From assembly GCA_026119935.1 (NCBI GenBank), contig JALRMH010000002.1, forward strand, positions 1,178,001 to 1,242,000: DNA of 64,000 nucleotides, given 5' to 3'. The notes under the pieces were generated by a model that saw only the letters and a program-made list of their open reading frames with translations, was not told the origin of the DNA and did no database searches. This document shows positions 44,972 through 55,474 of the stretch, piece after piece (the stretch's first letter is position 1; every line of letters begins with the position of its first letter). A program made the position numbers and the translations under genes. The stretch is from Endothia cerciana (lineage: Eukaryota; Ascomycota; Sordariomycetes; Diaporthales; Cryphonectriaceae).

Positions 44972-45969
44972 GATGTCCCTGGTCTGGCTGGGGAGGGGGT
45001 TATGAGGCTCAGTTGGGGAGGGAAAGCAGCTATTGCCACTCCGCGAGGCGAGGGGGAACGTCGAGGGATAAAGCAACGAGAGAGGCGAGCTCAGTATTCC
45101 CGAGGCTAAACGGGCCCGCGGGAGCTCTCCCAGACGTCCACCGCCAAGGGTTGATGAGGGGAAAAGGGTCCCCCTCCAGCTCCCCTCCAGGTCCCCTCCA
45201 GGTCCCCTCCAGGTCCCCTCCAGGTCCCCTCTGTGGAGTACGCACCGGCACAGTAGTAGTATTCCAACAGCCCCGTTGTCTCCTTCGTGGGGCTGCAACC
45301 TAGGCTAGCTGTCCTACACCACAACTGCCACGGGAGACCCATCTCATATCTCTCGCTGCCGCCTCACGCCGAGTCAATGTTGATTATCAGTTCCCTGCAC
45401 GGCTGGTGGCATAGATGTAACCCCCTCTTAGGTTATACGGGCTCGCAGATATCCCATCTTGTCGTGGACTGAAACCCCGGTCCCAAAAACCTGGTTATAT
45501 ACAACACTCCCGAGGTTCACCCACCCTCTCTCTATATGGGTGTTGGGGAAGAGGGACAAGGCTCGCCCGTTCAGCACAAGAGGACGTGCAACGCGCTATA
45601 ACGTATCATCCGCGGTACGCGTGAAGGGGAGGCTTCAGCCGCCATACCGAGGCGGAGGCACTGCGGCTGTTGGATCCAGAGGTGGGCCAGGCCCATCATG
45701 GCCCCGGATCCCATACCCGGAACGAGGTGAGCTTGAGGTGCCCCGGCACAGCTGGAAATTGTGGCCGTCGGAGATACCACAGAGTAATGAAATCGTTCGC
45801 CGTCTCAAACATAGGATCAGGTCTCCTCCGGATCATCTCTCCCTTGTGACCTGTTCCAGGAACATATCGCGGATGTGTAGCGACATATGCACGTGCATTG
45901 TTATATTGTCTTTTTCTATGTTGGTATCATCTCGTCTATAAGCACAGGGCAGCCGCGGCGCTCCCACCA
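44972..45969. other. Intergenic region upstream of the PrpD gene
   Basis: About 1 kb between the PrpD start and the thioesterase stop. It contains the 11-bp minisatellite at 45171-45230. No supportable gene; open frames are short. Confidence 0.5.
45171..45230. repeat. 11-bp minisatellite, five copies
   Basis: Five tandem copies of an 11-nt unit (CCCCTCCAGGT, first copy ending CT) plus a partial sixth, about 200 nt upstream of the PrpD start codon. It generates Gly/Trp/Arg-rich repeat peptides in a minus-strand open frame, which I do not believe is coding. Confidence 0.92.
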
Positions 45970-47275
45970 TCACAGCTTCGACTTCCCATCCGTGGCCTCT
46001 GGCGGCTTGATCCTTACGAGGCCCTGGTTGCCCCCATGTCAGTATCCGTTGGGGAGAAAGGGGTGAAGGGCAGGCGTGAGCTACTCACCTCCTGAAAGCA
46101 GGTGGCCAACAGCGTCCCGTCCTTGGAAAAGATCCTCTGGGTCACCACGCCCCGCCCGTCGCCCGCCCAGGGGCTCTCCATCTCGCTCAGCATCCACTCG
46201 TCCGCCCTCACCTTCCTGGGCTCGTGGAAGTAGATCGCGTGGTCCAGGCTGACCATCATGCCGACCTCCGGCCGGTCCCTCCAGAACTCCCGGAACTCCT
46301 CGAGGCTCATCTGCCCGTCGCCCACATCGTACCCCTCAAAGGCGTTCAGCCTCCGTATGTGCTCCTGCGTCTCCGTCGGCAGCGAGCCGAGGTCCCGCGC
46401 GGGGAAGGGGTACCGCCACAGCCTGTGGATCCGCGAGATGGTCCCGATGAAGTACGAGTCGGAGACGTAGGCCATCGCATTCTGGTGGGCATGGTGGCCG
46501 CCCGCCTCCGAGATCCTGCCCCGCGCCCGGAACCACTGCCGCAGCTTCTTGGTCTGCGGCGAGCGGCCGTCGCCGCCGCCGCCGCCGCCGCCGTCGCCGA
46601 CGACGACGGCGCGGTAGGTCTGCAGGGGCCCGGAGCTGGAGAGCTCCGGCTCGTCCTCGAAGTCGTCCGGCGGCGGCTCCACGGGAAGGCCCGTCGCCGG
46701 GTCGGACGGCATGGGCGCCGCGTGCCGGACCACGTTGTCCCTGAACTCGTGGTTCGGCACGGCGGCGCCGGCCGGCTGGGCCTCGCTCTCCCTGACGAAG
46801 GACATGGTCGTCGTGAAGATGGCCCGCCCCCTCTGGCGGGCCTGCACGGTCCGCGTGGCGAAGGACCGGCCGTCGCGGACCTTCTCGACGTGGAAGAGCA
46901 CGGGGATGTCGGCCGACCCGGCGAGGATGAAGTAGCAGTGGCACGAGTGCACCGCGAAGTCGTCCGGGACGGTCTTCTGCCCGGCCGCGAGACACATCGC
47001 TATCATGGCGCCCCCGAAGACGCCGCGCGCCCCCGGGGGGTGCCACAGGGGCCGCTTGTTGGTGAAGATGTTCTGAGGCGGCGGCGCAAGGTCAGGCTCG
47101 GCTCTCCCAGGGACATCAGGAAGGAGATGGGTGGGTAGATGGGGTCTGCGGGACTCACCGGCCCAATAACGCCTAGGTCCAGCACGTCCAGGGCATTCTC
47201 GATGGGCGCCTTCTCCGGGTCTTCAGGCGGCGGCCGGATGAGCGTGGGCCGGTCACTGACCCCCTCCTCGGCCAT
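45970..47275 (-). CDS. Peroxisomal acyl-CoA thioesterase (TesB/Tes4, double hotdog)
   Basis: Three exons on the minus strand, 47275-47159, 47072-46089 and 46023-45970, with GTGAGT donors and CTCAG and ACCAG acceptors; 384 aa. The enzyme hydrolyses acyl-CoA to free acid and CoA. The first hotdog has IFTNKRPLWHPPGARGVFGG, FAVHSCHCYFILAGSADIPV and RQRGRAIFTTTMSF; the second has NAMAYVSDSYFIGTISRIHR and VSLDHAIYFHEPRKVRADEW, whose Asp and His-Asp neighbourhood matches the TesB-type catalytic region. The 18-codon last exon ends in SKL, a peroxisomal targeting signal type 1, so the protein should be imported into peroxisomes. A Gly-rich loop at about residues 190-205 (GGC/CCG repeats) is low-complexity. 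Confidence 0.93.
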
Positions 47276-48638
47276 GTTGAGCCTTGTGTGAGACCCGTTA
47301 TAAGCCACTCTCAAAGGTTGTCAGCCGACGTTATGCCGCGCCACGCTCGGGTTCCCGTTCGACAGCACCAGCGATGGGCCACGCAGGAAAGCAGGTGGGC
47401 ACCGGACCAGGAGCGTGGTGAAATAATCAACCGCCTCGCGAGTTGGTCGCAGAGGACAAACCGAGGAGCACAACACGACTACTGCCAGAAGCTCGCACAG
47501 TCAGTTCGCCGTCTAGCCTGATCGGGTCCTCCCTTATCGGGTCCTCCCTTATATCAAGAGATAGCGTGATGGACAAGCGCAAGAGCGAGGTAGTGGACAG
47601 GATCGACAGCAGTTCTTTCGGGCGTCGACCTCACTTGTTTGTCCCCCTGGCGAGATGCCGAGCCTCATGTCGATTTTACCGAGGTTCGGCGCTTGAGCAG
47701 CCTCGCGCCTGAGCGGCGGCGGTCGAGCCTTTCAAGCTGCTACGTAATTAGTGCAGGCCAGGCTAGCACCTCGGTAGGCCCACCACCCAAGTAAACCGGG
47801 TGGCCCTTTCAGGCAGGGGTCGTGGCGGCTTCACATGGGATGGATACACAACTGTCAACCACGTGCCGTCTTAGTCGTGTCGACTGCAACGCTGCATAGA
47901 CTGGCAGAGTTCCATTCAGATTCCGGATGACGATCTTAACATCCCCTCCCTGCCCCGGCCTAGATCTACTACGGAGCCTCATAGTCCAACATGATGAACA
48001 GGCTGCAATTGAGATGATGTATATATGCTTCCACACCTAACCCCCTCCCCCACCCAGCCTGAAAATATACAGGTAGAATCGATATACATGCTAGCATCAG
48101 ATCGGGCAGCAATTGAGAGCAAGAGTCCTTTCTCGCGAATTTGTAAAGTAATTAATAGTTGTGTTGGAGCCGCATTGCCCGAAAATTCTATTGTTCTTGA
48201 TCTGAACTGACCGAATAGAAAATCTTCTCTGTGGTAATCACACGAGCAGGTAAAGCTATGATTATGTTCGAAGTGAGATATGGTATCCTATCAATGCAAG
48301 TATAGTCAGCCGCGCCGCTGCACCGGAGGCAATAATCTTGGAAGAAGGGAAAGAGAAACAAAAGGGGAGGAGGGCGATAATGGAGTATCGACTTGATATT
48401 GTGTGGATTTTCTATAGCAACTCAAACTTTTGCGTCCGGTAAGATCTGCTTGCTCCCGTCGAGTCGTGCTGGCCATTGACCTCTCCCTCTGGTCTGCGTC
48501 TCTTCGTGTCTTCTCTTCTCCTCGGCCCGCTTTCTAAGGTCAGCGGTGTGGTAGGCGCGCTTCCAGAACTTCTTATGTACGCTATCCCGTACGCTCTGGT
48601 CGTTATAATTCAGGCCCGATGGGGAAAACAGCTGAACC
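47276..48638. other. Intergenic region upstream of the NLR relic
   Basis: No gene supported. A 15-nt unit (ATCGGGTCCTCCCTT) is tandemly duplicated at 47521-47550. An open frame on the minus strand at 48422-48778 overlaps the first NLR segment and has no recognised domain. Confidence 0.5.
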
Positions 48639-51374
48639 ATGGCCAGTCCAGCAGTCGGAACCCATTTCTCGAGCTCCATCAGGGCCCCATGCACACCCAC
48701 GGAGACAGGCGATAACGACGGCATTATACCTGTCGTGCTGAACGGTGATGGGTTACGGTATCTTTCCTTCATTGACAAATGCGACCTGTTTCTGAGGGAT
48801 GCAGGTACTCACAAGCTCTTCTTCAATCTGCTGCGTCAGCTCTACACAGAGACAGGCTCGGAGTCACGTATTCACCAGGTCATTGGTGCATTTGAAAGGT
48901 GCTTCAAGGAGGCCAGTCAAGACCTGCAACAAGCTGGGACAGTGCCCCGACACCAGTTCAGGCAAGTCGCCTATAGAGCCATTTTCAGAGCGCAGGAAAA
49001 GGTGCTGCGTTTTTTCCAGTCTGCGACCCGGGAGGAAGAAAGATGGACGGACTGGCAGAGTCGAACTAAGAGCGGTGAGGGACCTTGTGTCTGAAAACGT
49101 GGCCCTTGGGATTTTGGTACTGACTACTTGAACTCGTCCACCAGTCCATGATCGTCGAGACAGACTACTGGATTAGCTCCCCCCATTCCACGATATCATT
49201 GATACCCAAAGAGACAACTTAAATCAGCGCCAAGGACAGACGGGAATATGGATTCTCGCAGAAAAACAATACGAGAATTGGAAAGGGCACACGCTCAGGG
49301 ACAGTGTCCCTCGCTATCTTTGGTGCCATGGAAAACGTGAGTAATTGCTGTTTTCAATCAAGACATAGCTGGTGGGACTGACCACTCAACAAATGATAGC
49401 CGGAGCTGGCAAAACGATTCTTCTCGTAAGCAGTATTTTTCATATCGGAGTACGGACAAGCACTCACCACGGTTTTAGTTCGGTCATCATTGAGGATCTC
49501 CAAAGCACCATCCTGGAGCCATCCGTCGCTGTTGCATACGTCTTCTGCAAACATCTAGACCAACGGTAGACATCCTCAAGTCTCATCCTCAGCTTGGTCT
49601 CGCAGCTCGCCCACCAACGACACCAATTTTCCAAGGAGTTGATAGATGTGGCGCAAAGGTGCCCATCTCGGGACACGCCCCTGGCCCCCAACGATATAGA
49701 GAGCAAGACCATGCTCATCGCCGAGGCCGCCCAATTCGAGAAAGTATACTTCGTCATCGATGGTCTGGGTGAGCGGCTGGATCACGGCCACGCGTACGAT
49801 TTGCTGGCAGCTCTATCAGGAACCACGGCAAACGTGCTGATCACTTCTCGAGCTGTCGGATCGATCAGGGAGTTTCTTACCGAGACCAGTGCCGACATCA
49901 TGGAGGTTTCGGCTCACCCCGAGGATGTGAGGTCGTATCTCAACTCTCGGTTCGGCCAGCCTCAGGCGTACAAGCTTCGCAGCATCGCGCGCAGAGCACC
50001 CTATCTGCAGTCACATATAGTAGAGGCTCTTCTAAAGAAGACAAGTGGCATGTGAGTCGTTTCTAGAGTCGTTCATAAGCCTTCCAAGATGTTGTGTACT
50101 TGTGGCTTCATTTCCGACCACTAATCAGCTCAGGTTCTTGCTGCCCCGCATGCACATGGATCTGCTCATCGACGCCGTCGAGCGCTATCCAACGGAGCTC
50201 ACGGTAAAGAAGACGATTCAGGAGGCCGACAACCTGCCTTCTGGACTGCAAGACACCTATGATGAGTATATGACTAGGGGCCTTCGAGGTCACGAGGCTG
50301 AGCACGCAAGGGGATGTCTTAGCCTGGGTCATTTATGCAAAACGACCTTGCTCGGTGCAAGTAATCCAGGAGGCCATTTCCTTGCAGCACAGCGGCAACC
50401 GGACCGATGACTGGATCGATAGTGGTGTCCTTCTAGGTTATTGTATAGGGCTCCTGGTCGAAGACAACCCACCCGACGATGCAGTCAAATTTGTTCATCC
50501 AGACATGGAACGGTATTTCCATAATCCGGAGAACAGCGTCAAGGTTCGAGATTGGCTCCCGCAAGGTGCGCAGCGCATCGCTATATCGTGTCTGAGGTGT
50601 CTTCTCTTGGACGAATCAGATAGTTTGGAGGACTCCCTGCTATGGATGTATGCCGCCGAGCACTGGGCCTTCCATATCCGAAACAGTTACACCGATCATG
50701 AGACCCTGATCCTAGACTTCCTCTCGCAGTCTGATAAGGTCAGTGCGTCCATGCTGTACGCACTCAATCAGCCCGGGATCATACCAGCCCTGAGAGATAA
50801 TCCGCCGGCCGCAGAGGGAGACTTCAACTTGATTTGCCAGCATATGATTCCATCAACATGCCTAGGATGGCACGCATCCGCCTTCTTCGGGGTCCTCGAG
50901 TATCTCCAGGGAATCGGTCCAGAGGAAATCGATTCTCGGGATGGGAATGGGATGGACACCCCTCTGGTGGGCGATACTGGGCAGACAGGACGCCGTGGTG
51001 CATCTCCTGCTGGGACGTGGGGCCAATGTAAGCGTGAGGAGCTATACAAAAAACATGCCGCTTGCCATCTGGATGTTCGGAGTCCAGACAGAATTTCCCG
51101 AAGTGAGCGTTTTTGAGGGCATTACTGCGACGGAGAACGGGTCGATATCCATTGGGGATCTGCAAGCGCTGCCTCTCGAGATATCCTTCCCTGATCTCAT
51201 GCGCAACTTTGGTTGCAAGACGTGGCGGATCGTCACCGGAGAGACCGCTCTCAATGTCATTGACGGTCTGCGAGAAGAGGAGCTGAACGCACGTGACGAG
51301 TACGGAAATACAGTCCTGATGGTACTCCCAACGGCGATCAGGTGGTTTTCCCCACCTTTATTTTCGCAGATCCC
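48639..51374 (+). pseudogene. Broken NLR-type gene: N-terminal helical region, NACHT NTPase, first ankyrin repeats
   Basis: The typical fungal NLR order can be followed on the + strand: a helical N-terminal region (FRQVAYRAIFRAQEKVLRFF), a pre-NACHT segment (IWILAEKQYENWKG), a P-loop split by a short intron (RYLWCHGKP, then GAGKTILL), VAVAYVFCKH, Walker B-like VYFVIDGLGER, LITSRAVGSIREF, an intron restoring GMFLLPRMHMDLL, TIQEADNLPSGLQDTYDEYM, WVIYAKRP, VKFVHPDMERYFHN, and an ankyrin repeat (GWTPLWWAILGRQDAVVHLL). It is disrupted by an in-frame TAG after CKHLDQR (position 49567, from a likely ancestral CAG), a frameshift near 50305 and another near 50950. The Walker B DEC residues are replaced by GER. 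The ankyrin part runs into a transposon. Such proteins act in self/non-self recognition and regulated cell death. Confidence 0.75.
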
Positions 51375-52762
51375 GCAAAATCGCACCAAATTTTCAGGAA
51401 TGCTAAAAACTGACCGTTTTTTGCCTCTTTTTCGACCACGACTGAAGCTACCCAGAGATTTGTGACACTCGCTGGCCTGCCGCATGCTCAATTATAGGGA
51501 GGGAACACCGGAACCTGCATTCCTAAACCTCTGAGTCCCTGTCTGGTCGTAGAGCAGGCGCAGAGGCCTTGCTGGCCCTTAGTACAGGTGGGTTCTGTTC
51601 CGGACAGCCAGATTACTCAGGCAGTCAGCTTGACGACTAGAGTAAGGATTCCTATACGTAGATCAAGGTCTAACAGGCGCCTTCTAGCAGGAACCCACCT
51701 ATTAGGCCTATAGTCGATCTTGCGTGGAGTGTCGCTAACTCCACGCTGTCTCCGTTCGAATTTGAAGCCAAGCGTAGTGCTGCAGATGTTGGATCTGGGC
51801 TAATACAGCTTTGACTCTACTAAGCCGGCCTGTCCCTGTGACCTGCTACCTTTGTAGTTATAACAGTAGGCTGTACAAAGGAAGGTATTTTAACACTATG
51901 CTAGCAGCTTCGCACAGCAGTAAAAGAGCATTATAGAAGTAAAAGGCAGCGTTATCTATTATAAGAACGCTTTATAGGCTAAGGAAAGGAGTATAATATA
52001 GTAAGACTAGCTGCTTAATATATAGTAAGAAGCTATCTATATTAGTAGTATCCTTATATACTAATAGCGCAATAATACCTCTAAGAGCTAGCGGTAGCAA
52101 GATCTGATATTATTCACTATAGTAGGTCTCTCTGCTAAGGGCCTTTTTTTCATAGCTTTATATTCTTTAGTAACCAGGCTGTATGTCTGTTAGTCCTTCT
52201 CTTATCGATGCTAGATTTGTCTATAAAGATAAACTAATCTGGCTACTAGTTTCTGATCAAATAGATATAATCAGCACAGAGGGCTTTATCTCTCTTAAAG
52301 GTAATAAGAGCTTGCTTCTTCTTAGTCTAGTTAGCTTAGCAAAGGCGTCGACCGATTATAACTATAGGCACAGCAAAGGGCATACAACAGACTGCTAGGT
52401 GAAATAGCAACAGCTTCGTCGCGCCACTAGGGTCCTGGTCAACGACGATAGACCCTGTTACAGTCCATCGCCGTCTTAGCCTCTAGGCATAGATCGGAGT
52501 GATATTAACGCTAGCTGCGATATCTTTATTGCTAAAGCCACCTTCAAGAAGGCCTATGATGATAGAGCGGTCTCTATCGCTTAGGCGTAAGCTAGGCATC
52601 GCTACCAGCAGCTCAAAACACCACTAATTAACCCACGATGGTAAATCCGGGCAGGGCGAATAGCTTCAGGCCTTGCCAGAGGGGCGTGGTTGAGTGTGGC
52701 CGAAAAAAAAAGGCAAAATAGGGTCAGTTTTTACCATTCCTGAAAATTTGGTGCGATTTTGC
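51375..52762 (-). mobile_element. Tc1/mariner-type DNA transposon, RIP-damaged
   Basis: A 1388-bp element with terminal inverted repeats: the outer 28 bp are identical at both ends (from GCAAAATCGC to CAGGAATG) and similarity continues imperfectly for about 65 bp. On the minus strand, from 52599, a transposase start is readable: MPSLRLSDRDRSIIIGLLEG, then FSNKDIAASVNITP, a stop where a Gln-type codon is expected, and RLRRRW, the helix-turn-helix DNA-binding start of Tc1/mariner transposases. Further in, FIFIDKSSIDKRR sits where the catalytic D-E-S block is expected; the Glu codon appears as AAG. Many TAG/TAA codons and a TA-rich interior fit C-to-T damage on both strands. No target-site duplication could be seen. 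The element is inactive. Confidence 0.82.
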
Positions 52763-54076
52763 TGACGCATAGTCTGCCATGTCGAGATATTTTGTCCGCA
52801 TCTGCGAGGCTGTAAACTCCTGAGAAAAGGGAAAGGTCTGTTGGTTGTCCTGAATCCAGAAACTAGCAGTAGATCCGATACACGCATTGTCAGCGCGGCA
52901 GTTGCTCGCCGCGGGATACCCTTGAAGGTCACAGAGGTCTGGGCCGCCGTGGCGTGCAAACTAAGCAAGCTCTCTGGTAGTAGTCGGCGGCGCAGGTAAT
53001 ACATTTCGGACACGGGTGTGACGGTTGAGTCCTCCCAATGCCTCGCTAATTAGTGGGATCGTCGGGACTCTGTCCCAAATCTCGGGCAGGTAGTGCCAAG
53101 AACCGTGACGCTCAGGCGTAGGCGGATTGACTTTGTCTGCTGGGAAATTGTCGCCTGCCTTTCGGTCTCGGCTCTGTGCCCTAGCTGGGTGGTCGGTCTG
53201 CAAGGGCTCATCTCTCTTGGGAGCCTTTATGGACTAATCGTCCTGCGAGGCCTTATCTTCACGTCTTCACGGTTTTGTTTTCGGCTCTGTGGTCTCGCCG
53301 TGGGACTTCCGCTCCTGCAGGTCGCGAGGTACCATATTGATCCGCATCCTGTCTTTTTCTGTGCTTCATGAGATGTGCGAGTCGTCTGCCAGCTGCTGCC
53401 CACTAACGGTCATCTTGACCGTTTGATCTGTCCGACATGTTCCGACATTATCATCTGCGCGTTCTCAGACCAACCGGAGAATTTCTGCCTAGCTATCTCT
53501 GCATCATGCAGACTGGTCAGTCGCCCCCTACAACCCACTGCTGTGATTGCGCAGGAGCGAAGGGCGGGATAGACGGAAAGTGAAGCCAATTTGCTTGCCT
53601 CGACCATCTATTGTTGCTCTTTGTGGGCTCGTGGTCTCCCTAGACGTCCACCTTACAGCTGCCTAGAACTTATGCCTCCAATCCTAAGTCAACTTCGGCG
53701 ATGGCTGGGTGAGGATGTCGCCTTCCAAGTTGAGAACCATGTCTTGCATACACGAACCGCTCGTCATGTCCGATTCGAGACATGCTCAGCCCATCTTACT
53801 CTTTTAGAAATTAATAGTTCATGCGCGTGTGACGATGGCTTGAGAGGCTACGCCGAATGAATAATTCCAGAGCACGTCCGCATATGCAACTTTGTACCTA
53901 AACGAGGCTGATGCATCCCAGCTGCAGACCGACAAAGTATATCAAGCCCTCTGAGGCTCCGTCCTGCGAGCCCAAGGTGCTGTTTGGATTGTGTTCGAAC
54001 CCGTGCAAACATACTCACACCTGAAGTACCAGACTGGCCCGCAGATACGCTGCTCACCTTTCCAAGCTTGCTCACG
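52763..54076. other. Flank of the transposon with decayed sequence
   Basis: No intact gene. On the minus strand at about 52763-52940 a stretch reads DNACIGSTASFWIQDNQQTF, ending at the transposon TIR, possibly a fragment of an older gene that the element entered. The rest has short open frames only. The right end holds the promoter of the small cysteine-rich protein. Confidence 0.4.
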
Positions 54077-54600
54077 ATGGCCAAGGGGAAATTCGAAGCT
54101 GCTGCGGCTCTCCTGGGCATGTTCGGAAGCTTGAGTCCGCAGATCGAGTTCTGCAACACCTCCATCTATTCTCCCGGCCCCGGTTGCCCTGCAGATGCGC
54201 CTATTGCGGGCGGTGGGACATGCTATAACCTGACCATCTCATCGCCCCAGTGCTGTGAACCTCTGCTCCGTCCCATCTCTTCCCGTTCGGCTGTCTTACT
54301 TACTGGATGTGGCAGACACGTGGGCAGACTTCCCTGCCGCGCCAAGTGATCTAACTGATGACGTGAACTTCGTCTACGTCCCGGAGAGCCTAGGCGGGTG
54401 CAACCTCTACAGGTGCGTCTTCTTCTGCATCGAGGATGTCTTGATTGGGGGTGTCATGGAGGTACTGACGATCCTCTAGGACCCAGAACTGTACTACCAC
54501 TCCGGATGAGGAATGGGACGCAGTCGCCTACGGGTTATTTGATCTGGAGGCAAGACCCCTTCTTGTATGCAGTCGAGTCTTGTCTTCGTGTCCTTACTGA
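54077..54600 (+). CDS. Putative small secreted cysteine-rich protein, 131 aa
   Basis: Three exons, 54077-54254, 54316-54412 and 54480-54600, with a GTGAAC donor/GGCAG acceptor and a GTGCGT donor/CTCTAG acceptor preceded by a TACTGAC branch site. The joined frame is exact. The protein starts MAKGKFEAAAALLGMFGSLS, a weak signal peptide, and its predicted mature part has eight cysteines (FCNTS, GCPAD, TCYNL, QCYTW, GCNLY, NCTTT, VCSRV, SCPY). The spacing resembles small fungal secreted effector-like proteins whose central motif is a Cys-x-Leu-Tyr pair (here GGCNLYR). No known family could be named. It lies in a repeat-damaged, gene-poor island beside the broken NLR. The start codon and last exon are uncertain; the first donor is non-consensus. 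Confidence 0.42.
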
Positions 54601-55474
54601 CCTCGTATCCCTAGTGCCGGTATCATCTGGCGGGAAATATTCAGAGCTGGGAGTGTGGCTCTTCGGCTTCTTACGGCCAAGAAGATTGATGTGGGGGATA
54701 AAACCGGTCTGAGCCAGTGACTCACTGTGTATAACGGGCCCTATGGCATAAGTAGCTGTGGGACCACGGCCCTTGATAGGCGAATAATGTCTACGTCATC
54801 TGTTTGAATGATATAGAGATCAATAGAAGGCTATAAATTCTCTCTTACCACCTTCAATTGCAGCGAACACGAGCGGTCACGCAATTGAGCTGCCTCAGCG
54901 CAGGCTAGTCCTTTCTTATGGATTTGAACGCCCCCAGCGGCATGGCGTCCTCGAAGAAACCCCAGAGCGTGAACGAACCCCTCACCTAGTCCTACTACCA
55001 AGGCCCAGATCTTCGAGGTCGGTTGGGCGAATGATACGTGGGGACTGGGTCCCAGAAACCAAAAGTTCCCTGGATACACTTACGTCAAGGCCCGGACTCT
55101 GAATCTGGCATGCCGTTAAATAATGATGACCAAACGTCGGAGAAATCTGCGTGGGCCATCAAAGGGGATGGTTGCTCTATATTGTCTAATATAGGAAAAA
55201 AAGAAGAAAAAAAGAAGAAAAAAAAGAAAGAAGAAAGATATCCTTCTCTGTCTGAAGAACCAGCCGCCCAACCTCCCTTCCTCTCAAAGTTTGTACGTCT
55301 AAGGTATCAGAGAAAAGGGAAAAGAGGCAGGCCTAGTCCATCCTCACAAGCATTCCATGGGTTCTAGCATCAATTCTCTGCTGCTAGACCCGCACGCGTC
55401 GCGTGTCAGACCCTGCGGTCCTCTAATGATCCAATGGGATCACAGTCAAACAAGACATTCAAGGTCGCCCAAGG
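54601..55474. other. Intergenic region
   Basis: No gene seen. Contains an A/AAG-rich low-complexity stretch at 55194-55240. The right part is the 3' flank of the minus-strand al-2 gene. Confidence 0.5.

Noticed and set aside
45030..45251. Repeat peptide ORF (GPGGDLEGTWR-type) on the minus strand
   Set aside because: Entirely explained by the 11-bp DNA minisatellite.
53940..54010. tRNA-like T-loop (GTTCGAACCC)
   Set aside because: Flanking bases do not form a T-stem, D-arm or acceptor stem; other TTCGA hits in the window fail likewise.
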